From Bacteriovoracaceae bacterium (GTDB taxonomy: Bacteria > Bdellovibrionota > UBA1018), in contig JAHFAB010000013.1 in NCBI GenBank assembly GCA_023250795.1, forward strand, positions 4,345-12,920: 8,576 nucleotides of DNA, given 5' to 3'. The notes under the pieces are model-generated. The model was not told where the DNA came from, searched no databases, and saw only the letters and a program-made list of their open reading frames with translations. A program made the translations under genes and the position numbers. Below are positions 1 through 3,923 of the stretch, piece after piece (within the stretch, counting starts at the first letter, position 1; the number at the start of each line of letters is the position of its first letter).

Positions 1-2
1 AT

Positions 3-212
3 GCGGAGCACTCAGAGTGGGGGCAGGGTCTTCAAGACTGGTCAAAGTCTATTTTTGACGACATCAAAACTACACTTAGATCTCAAAATGAAAATAAGAC
101 GAGACTGAATCAAAGTTTACCACGACAAAATTCGCGTGAAGAAATAGACGGTAAAGAAAAGCAAAAGCTAAGGTCTCTCATTGGAGACCTCAATTCTTCC
201 AAAACTTACTGA
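3..212 (+). CDS. 3' end of an unidentified gene, cut by the left edge
   Basis: The reading frame starting at base 3 is open for 69 codons from the window edge to a TGA at 210-212. It reads as a hydrophilic, charged C-terminal tail rich in Lys, Arg, Glu, Asp, Gln and Asn (for example WGQGLQDWSKSIFDDIK near the start and EEIDGKEKQKLRSLIGDL near the end). There is no membrane segment and no motif I recognise. A 69-codon run without a stop is moderately unlikely by chance in this AT-rich DNA, so I take it as the tail of a real gene, but it could be spurious. It converges on the small minus-strand gene next door: the two ends overlap by 7 bases (206-212). Function unknown. Confidence 0.4.
   Translation, partial: AEHSEWGQGLQDWSKSIFDDIKTTLRSQNENKTRLNQSLPRQNSREEIDGKEKQKLRSLIGDLNSSKTY
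171..190 (-). terminator. Possible terminator hairpin after the first small secreted-protein gene
   Basis: AGGTCTC (171-177) and GAGACCT (184-190) form a perfect 7-base-pair stem with a 6-base loop. Read on the minus strand it lies 16 bases past the stop of the small gene ending at 206 and is followed by TAGCTTTTGCTTTTC, a T-rich but interrupted tract. That makes it a weak intrinsic-terminator candidate. It also lies inside the probable plus-strand coding tail, where it could be chance. Confidence 0.3.
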
Positions 213-457
213 ACTGTTAGATGCTTGACCGCTCCTGCTCTATGTCTAACTTTGCCCGTATTCTCGGTCAAGCCACTCTCTAACAAATTGGATTCTACCG
301 ATGAAGAACGAGCTGGTGCTTTATTTACTTTCTGACGTTCACATTCGATAGCACTTCCTTCAATCCGATGCTCTCCTAGTTGGCTATGTCCAACTCCAAA
401 TGCAGCTGGAACGAATGACATTCCAAACACGATTATGAGCAATATTTTCTTTTTCAT
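206..457 (-). CDS. Small secreted protein A (83 residues), sigma-54-controlled
   Basis: This 83-residue protein starts MKKKILLIIVFGMSFVPAAFG, a clear Sec signal peptide with three lysines, a hydrophobic core and probable cleavage after residue 21. The mature part (about 62 residues) is polar, basic and low in aromatics, with one cysteine (IECERQ) and no domain I recognise. The start at 457 is chosen because AGGAG sits 5 bases upstream. The longer frame beginning at 529 would start upstream of the predicted sigma-54 promoter (511-526), so it cannot be the start on that transcript. The signal-peptide core VFGMxFV recurs in the second small gene (924-1139), and both genes have the same type of promoter, which suggests duplication or co-regulation. 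By position it is a second candidate for the hit-locus small regulator (Bd0108-like). That role is inferred; I cannot show homology. Confidence 0.65.
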   Translation of the reverse strand: MKKKILLIIVFGMSFVPAAFGVGHSQLGEHRIEGSAIECERQKVNKAPARSSSVESNLLESGLTENTGKVRHRAGAVKHLTVQ

Positions 458-462
458 AACTA

Positions 463-467
463 CTCCT
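463..467 (-). promoter_or_regulatory. Ribosome binding site of small secreted protein A
   Basis: AGGAG on the minus strand, 5 bases before the ATG at 457. It decides this start over the upstream in-frame ATG at 529, which has no comparable site. Confidence 0.6.
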
Positions 468-510
468 ATTAACAAGGATCCTACAGTCGTCCTTGCATGT
501 TCATAGGTAA

Positions 511-526
511 TGCAACATCGGTGCCA
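511..526 (-). promoter_or_regulatory. Sigma-54 (RpoN) promoter of small secreted protein A
   Basis: On the minus strand the sequence is TGGCACCGATGTTGCA. The invariant GG (-24) and GC (-12) are exactly 10 bases apart, and the match to the consensus TGGCACGrNNNTTGCW fails at one position only (C for G after TGGCAC). The expected transcription start is near 501, giving a leader of about 44 bases before the ATG at 457. A sigma-54 promoter needs an activator bound upstream; one possible site is at 609-621. The motif recurs in the same position relative to the second small gene. Confidence 0.75.
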
Positions 527-608
527 CATGTGTAAAAAAAGACAGGCGAATAACTAGCTATAATTATTGGAGTTTAAATTTTTAGAAATCTTGCTAAAAA
601 GTAAAACC

Positions 609-621
609 TGACACAGGGTCA
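609..621. promoter_or_regulatory. Possible activator-binding site (TGAC-N5-GTCA)
   Basis: A 13-base inverted repeat, TGACACAGGGTCA, lies about 110 bases upstream of the predicted sigma-54 start of small gene A, a usual distance for enhancer-binding activators. A partly similar minus-strand sequence (TTGACAACTGTAG, 1303-1291) lies at a comparable distance upstream of the other sigma-54 promoter. The sites are short, so this is a suggestion only. Confidence 0.25.
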
Positions 622-674
622 AGCAGTTGTAGAGTTCTTAGACAGGGAGAGGGGTTTTTACGGGTGACAGTAGG

Positions 675-791
675 TTGCATTATTAGAATTATAAACAAGA
701 AAATCTGGGCGTGTGCGTCCAGGAAGGACACAAGACAGCGAGCCCACGATGGGCGTCCCAGATTTTCTTGTTTGTAACTCTAATAATGCAA
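675..791. repeat. 117-base inverted-repeat element with 35-base arms and internal hairpins
   Basis: The left arm 675-709 (begins TTGCATTATTAGAATTAT, ends AATCTGGG) pairs with the right arm 757-791, with only two differences in 35 positions; on either strand one of these is a G-T wobble. The similarity fades outward: 655-674 is an imperfect complement of 792-811, which takes in half of the neighbouring palindrome. The 47-base centre contains two small hairpins, GTCC-AGGAA-GGAC (717-729, extendable by TGT/ACA with a bulge) and GCCC-ACGAT-GGGC (742-754). The transcript would fold as a long stem capped by a multibranch loop. No open frame of note and no transposase is present. It could be a MITE-like or REP-like mobile repeat, or a structured RNA. 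I see no certain target-site duplication. Confidence 0.7.
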
Positions 792-816
792 TTAACTTTC
801 ACCGGTGAAAGTTAAT
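791..816. repeat. Perfect 26-base palindrome
   Basis: ATTAACTTTCACC (791-803) is followed immediately by its exact reverse complement (804-816), with no spacer and with ACCGGT at the centre. Because there is no loop and no T-tract on either side, an operator for a dimeric DNA-binding protein or a cruciform fits better than an intrinsic terminator. It abuts the right end of the 117-base inverted-repeat element, and a degenerate copy of its half site (ACGGGTGACAGTAGG, 660-674) flanks the left end. It may therefore belong to that element rather than regulate a gene. It lies about 290 bases upstream of the small gene A transcription start. Confidence 0.6.
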
Positions 817-923
817 CTAGTAAGTTAGTTTAATATTATGGAATTCTTAAGGATCCAGGTACATCAAACTGCGATCAGCTTGTAATATCCCAGGAAATGA
901 GACGAAGGGACTTTTATTTACTA
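817..923. other. Remainder of the gene-free stretch, nothing recognised
   Basis: The gene-free region between the two small genes runs from about 527 to 923. Apart from the possible activator site, the inverted-repeat element and the 26-base palindrome, I see no coding frame, tRNA or clear terminator in it. The part 817-923, which follows the stop of small gene B on the minus strand, contains no stem followed by a T-tract. Confidence 0.5.
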
Positions 924-1139
924 TTAATTTTTTGTTTTTTGATCGTCTGTTGCTTTATGATCAGCTTTACCAGCAGCTGCAGAAGACTCTGGATTCACAC
1001 TCGCTTTTACAGGAACAACGACCTCTTTCACTTTATTATCCGTACCACCCGTACAAGCTGCGCCATCAGCTTTTGCATAAGTAACAAAACCCATGCCAAA
1101 AACAACCAATAGTGCTAATTTCAAATTTTTAGTTAGCAT
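924..1139 (-). CDS. Small secreted protein B (71 residues), Bd0108-like by position
   Basis: The 71-residue product starts MLTKNLKLALLVVFGMGFV, a Sec signal peptide, with likely signal peptidase I cleavage after AKA (residue 24), leaving a mature peptide of about 47 residues beginning DGAACTGGTDNK. The mature part has one cysteine, no aromatic residues and a low-complexity Ala/Lys/Asp tail (KADHKATDDQKTKN), so it is probably disordered. There is no lipobox. The start at 1139 is preferred over the in-frame ATG at 1145 because GAGGAG then lies 8 bases away instead of 2. It lies downstream of the YD-repeat gene in the same direction, with its own sigma-54 promoter at 1201-1217. In Bdellovibrio bacteriovorus a small secreted regulator (Bd0108) lies next to a YD-repeat gene, and this gene holds that place. 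The function is inferred from position; Bd0108-type proteins are poorly conserved. Confidence 0.7.
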   Translation of the reverse strand: MLTKNLKLALLVVFGMGFVTYAKADGAACTGGTDNKVKEVVVPVKASVNPESSAAAGKADHKATDDQKTKN

Positions 1140-1147
1140 AACCATTT

Positions 1148-1153
1148 CTCCTC
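1148..1153 (-). promoter_or_regulatory. Ribosome binding site of small secreted protein B
   Basis: GAGGAG on the minus strand. It is 2 bases from the ATG at 1145, which is too close, and 8 bases from the ATG at 1139, which is well placed. It therefore decides the start two codons downstream of the longest frame. Confidence 0.6.
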
Positions 1154-1200
1154 ATTAAGAAGTTTCAGAAGCCATTTCTAGACCCTTCTTACCTTTTAGT

Positions 1201-1217
1201 AAGCAAACCCGGTGCCA
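1201..1217 (-). promoter_or_regulatory. Sigma-54 (RpoN) promoter of small secreted protein B
   Basis: On the minus strand TGGCACCGGGTTTGCTT runs from 1217 to 1201, preceded by T (giving YTGGCAC). The GG (-24) and GC (-12) are 10 bases apart, and the only mismatch to TGGCACGrNNNTTGCW is the C after TGGCAC, the same deviation as in the other small-gene promoter. The expected start is near 1191, leaving a leader of about 52 bases. The promoter stands in the 172-base gap between the YD-repeat gene and small gene B, so B can be expressed independently of the pilus operon. Confidence 0.78.
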
Positions 1218-1311
1218 AACATACAATAAAAATTACACAATAATTACATATACTTAAAAAAAGTCTTATCCAAAAACTAGTCGTTCTTTTCTACAGTTGT
1301 CAAATCCTTAA

Positions 1312-2997
1312 TCAAAATGAGAGAGTCACTCCGGCTGGCCTAATGATGTCTAATAAGTTCTGAAACCCAGCTGTCACTTGGAGGGCAATTTTTCTCCCAG
1401 CTTTGCTGTCTACTTTTTTGATTTCTCCACTATTGGTATATTGCACATTGATGGTCCCTAAAGAAGGGTCTGTAATTTCGATAGGTTTTGAATTCTCATT
1501 GTACTTAAAGTTGATCACTCTTTTATTGTGGTCCACCATGCTTAAAATTCTTCCATGCGCGTCATAGATCAATTTCACGCCCTTACCCTCAGAGTTTTTT
1601 GCGAAATCCAAGTTACCCTTGTCATCATAGTGGAACTCAGACCATTCCATTTTCTTTTTCTTACTATTCTTCGAATACTTCTCAACGCGCGAAACCTTAC
1701 TGACCTTAGTGTCATATTTGAGCTCCGTAGTTTCCCATGGAGTAATCTTCTTGGTCACATGTCCTTTTGAGTCGTACTGAAATGAGGTCTCCTCTTTGCC
1801 ACGTTTGATTAAGAGAGGCAAACCACAGCACTCATTATAAGTCGTCTCTGAACGATCCCCATCTAAAAGAGAGACTAATTTATAAGTCCACTCCTGGCCG
1901 TCTGGCTTATATCTGAGATAGTACTCATATTTGCTGCTCGACAAAGTCTTATTACTCATATCTTTGACATTAGCTTCAATCGACAAATGTCCATTATCCG
2001 CAGGATCTGACTTATAAGTATATTCTGTGAGTGTCTTATCTCGCTCCCTGATTGACTTCACATTATCATGCTGTTCAGGAGAGTAGTAAGATATCTCCAT
2101 CGTAGTTTTGTCAGCATAAGCAATTTGAGTCATGTTGTGACGCTCATCCTTGCTATATTCAAATTTATAGAGATTTCCCTCAGCATCTTGGCTTGAGATC
2201 AACTCACCTAATTTATTATATTCGTAAACAACTTCCTTGCTGTTTTCACCCTGAATACTCTTCACTTTTCCAGTGTTGTTGAACTTAAAAAACATCTTCC
2301 TGGTAAAATTATCTGCTAGTTTCTCTAATTTTCCATCATCACCATATGTAAACTCTATAAAGTTTCCATTTTTGTCCTGAATTTTAGCCAGTTTTCCAGT
2401 TTTATCATTATATTTTTCGACTTTCCCACTATCAAACGTTCGAATATAAAAACCAGGTAACTTTGTAATATATTGGTAGCTAAAACGATTCGAAAAGAGT
2501 TGCGAATTGTTAGAAAGCTCTCTGGGTTTTAAAACGCCTTTGCTGCGATATTTTTCCCATTCATCATTTCTAAAAAATGCATTTCCTCTGAGATTTTTTT
2601 TGTAATCTTTGAGCTGATCATTATTTCCAAAATGACCATCCTTTCTAGCTGCATCGGCAATCATTTCTACAGCTTTATTCAGCTCTTTCTCATCAAATGC
2701 TTTAGGGCTAAATCGATTTTCTGCTCCACCCCCATATTCATGCACCACCACACTTCCATCTGCTGAAACAGTCAGATAGACCTCATACTCATTGCCCCAA
2801 CCATATCCAAAAATCCCATCAAAAGTTGTTTTAGAATTATATACACGCTCTATCTTGGGTTCAAAACCTCCAGGATAAATCATGTCTGTGTAACCAATAA
2901 AAAAATTACCATTTTTCATGCTCACACCCGCACTTACGGGGTGAGTCATAGAGAGTAAAAAAGCTGCCCCAAAAACCACTAAAGTCTTAATATTCAT
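1312..2997 (-). CDS. Secreted YD/RHS-repeat protein (Bd0109-like by position)
   Basis: This 561-residue protein has a Sec signal peptide (MNIKTLVVFGAAFLLSMTHPVSA, cleavage near residue 23). Next comes an N-terminal DUF6531-like segment typical of RHS proteins (NGNFFIGYTDMIYPGG, then RVYNS and GIFGYGWGNEYE, residues 29-72). Degenerate YD repeats run from about residue 185 to 530 (GNFIEFTYGDDGKL, NLYKFEY, EFHYDDKGNLD, VKLIYDAHGRI, INFKYNENSK). The only cysteines are a vicinal pair, C390-C391 (YNECCGLP). The RHS core cleavage motif and a C-terminal toxin domain are absent, so it is not a polymorphic toxin. The start at 2997 follows a GGGGGTGAT ribosome site; an upstream in-frame ATG at 3039 would put 14 residues before the signal peptide. 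It lies 42 bases after tadB, probably in one operon. In Bdellovibrio the hit-locus YD-repeat protein Bd0109 is periplasmic or secreted, binds Bd0108 and is linked to pilus control; the same role is inferred here. Confidence 0.8.
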   Translation of the reverse strand: MNIKTLVVFGAAFLLSMTHPVSAGVSMKNGNFFIGYTDMIYPGGFEPKIERVYNSKTTFDGIFGYGWGNEYEVYLTVSADGSVVVHEYGGGAENRFSPKAFDEKELNKAVEMIADAARKDGHFGNNDQLKDYKKNLRGNAFFRNDEWEKYRSKGVLKPRELSNNSQLFSNRFSYQYITKLPGFYIRTFDSGKVEKYNDKTGKLAKIQDKNGNFIEFTYGDDGKLEKLADNFTRKMFFKFNNTGKVKSIQGENSKEVVYEYNKLGELISSQDAEGNLYKFEYSKDERHNMTQIAYADKTTMEISYYSPEQHDNVKSIRERDKTLTEYTYKSDPADNGHLSIEANVKDMSNKTLSSSKYEYYLRYKPDGQEWTYKLVSLLDGDRSETTYNECCGLPLLIKRGKEETSFQYDSKGHVTKKITPWETTELKYDTKVSKVSRVEKYSKNSKKKKMEWSEFHYDDKGNLDFAKNSEGKGVKLIYDAHGRILSMVDHNKRVINFKYNENSKPIEITDPSLGTINVQYTNSGEIKKVDSKAGRKIALQVTAGFQNLLDIIRPAGVTLSF

Positions 2998-3039
2998 GTA
3001 AATCACCCCCAAACCTTGATTATAAGACCTAAATCCCAA

Positions 3040-3906
3040 TTAGACATCTATTTTTATTACTTTCATAATGACAAAATAACCCAATAGTTCCAATAAAATA
3101 ATCCCTAATATGATGACCCACCCCAAATTAGTGGTAAAAAGAGGTCTAATAAATTCTGGATCTGTTTGATAAAAAATGAAGGTTAGGATCGGTGGGATAC
3201 AAATCACAAACATCCCCTGATAGAATCCCTGGGAAGTCATAGCGGCAATTTTCTTTTCGACTTTTACTCGTTCACGAATGGTACTCACAATAGTATCTAA
3301 TGTTTCAGCCAAATTTCCACCTGTCTCTTTTAAAATATTAATCGAAGTTACGAACATTTCTACATCGTCTGAAATAACTCTCTTTGCCAAATTGTTAAAC
3401 GACTCTTCTAAAGAAACACCTAATTTGTTTTGACTTAAAATCAAATTAAATTCTTCTCGAATAGGATTTGGCATTTCTTGAACCACTAAACTCATGGATT
3501 GTACAACAGAGAGTCCTGATTTCAAACCGTTGGACATCAGATTCAACCCATCAACCATTTGAGTAATAAATTTCTCTATTCTCCTTTTATAGATATAATG
3601 CACAACTGGCTTTGGGGCTTTCCATCCAATAATAGCAACTACGATTCCAAAAAAAATACCAGGAAGTAATTGTGGCAAAAAAAGGAGAAATACAACAGAG
3701 CCTAAACCGAAACTAAACAAAAAAAGCCCAAGTAATATTTTCTGAGGGGGAACTTCTATGAACATTTGAGAAAGTTTTTCAACAATATAATCACGAGTTC
3801 CTAACGACTGAAACCTAAGCCAATCTAACATTCTCTTACTGTATTGGTAAGTGAACATGAAAACTGCAATCCCCAAGAGTAATAATCCAAATACTTTAAA
3901 TAGCAT
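3040..3906 (-). CDS. tadB: TadB-type inner-membrane platform protein of the type IVb pilus
   Basis: This 288-residue member of the GspF/TadB family is an inner-membrane protein that couples the TadA ATPase to pilin assembly. Membrane segments are visible at about residues 4-19, 57-94 (two close spans), 229-246 and 262-284. The cytoplasmic GspF-type helical domain lies between (about 107-225) and includes GLNLMSNGLKSGLSVVQ and LKETGGNLAETLDTI, the conserved family signature around residues 120-210. The length is usual for TadB. A start at 3906 (MLFKVFG) is preferred because GGAGAG lies 5 bases upstream; an in-frame ATG at 3924 overlaps the end of the preceding gene and has no ribosome site. 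It follows the TadZ-TadA fusion gene by 17 bases. The usual partner TadC is not adjacent: a YD-repeat gene comes next. Confidence 0.88.
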   Translation of the reverse strand: MLFKVFGLLLLGIAVFMFTYQYSKRMLDWLRFQSLGTRDYIVEKLSQMFIEVPPQKILLGLFLFSFGLGSVVFLLFLPQLLPGIFFGIVVAIIGWKAPKPVVHYIYKRRIEKFITQMVDGLNLMSNGLKSGLSVVQSMSLVVQEMPNPIREEFNLILSQNKLGVSLEESFNNLAKRVISDDVEMFVTSINILKETGGNLAETLDTIVSTIRERVKVEKKIAAMTSQGFYQGMFVICIPPILTFIFYQTDPEFIRPLFTTNLGWVIILGIILLELLGYFVIMKVIKIDV

Positions 3907-3911
3907 TGACT

Positions 3912-3917
3912 CTCTCC
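3912..3917 (-). promoter_or_regulatory. Ribosome binding site deciding the tadB start
   Basis: GGAGAG on the minus strand, 5 bases before the ATG at 3906. The alternative ATG at 3924 has only TGCAAAATA before it, so 3906 is the better start unless translation is purely coupled by the TAATG overlap. Confidence 0.55.
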
Positions 3918-3923
3918 AAATCA

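Noticed and set aside
206..529. A longer 107-residue version of small protein A beginning at 529.
   Set aside because: Its start lies upstream of the -24/-12 promoter elements (511-526) and lacks a ribosome site; starting at 457 gives a normal signal peptide with AGGAG before it.
675..791. Inverted repeat as a CRISPR unit or as a simple intrinsic terminator.
   Set aside because: There is only one pair of arms, no repeated spacer-repeat units, and no T-tract after the stem on either strand.
841..856. GAATTC, CTTAAG and GGATCC crowded together, resembling a cloning polylinker.
   Set aside because: Flanking sequence is natural-looking on both sides, there is no vector sequence, and three six-base palindromes can overlap by chance in an AT-rich spacer.
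897..1112. Plus-strand 71-codon frame opposite small gene B.
   Set aside because: It is the antisense shadow of a gene with a signal peptide, a good ribosome site and a sigma-54 promoter; its own start has no such support.
1218..1290. A sigma-70 promoter for small gene B (TTGGAT, 17 bases, TATGTA on the minus strand).
   Set aside because: Each box matches its consensus at only three of six bases, whereas the nearby sigma-54 site matches very well.
1312..2997. YD-repeat gene as an RHS polymorphic toxin with an immunity gene downstream.
   Set aside because: At 561 residues it lacks the RHS core cleavage motif and a variable C-terminal toxin domain, and the following small protein is secreted with its own promoter, unlike an immunity protein.
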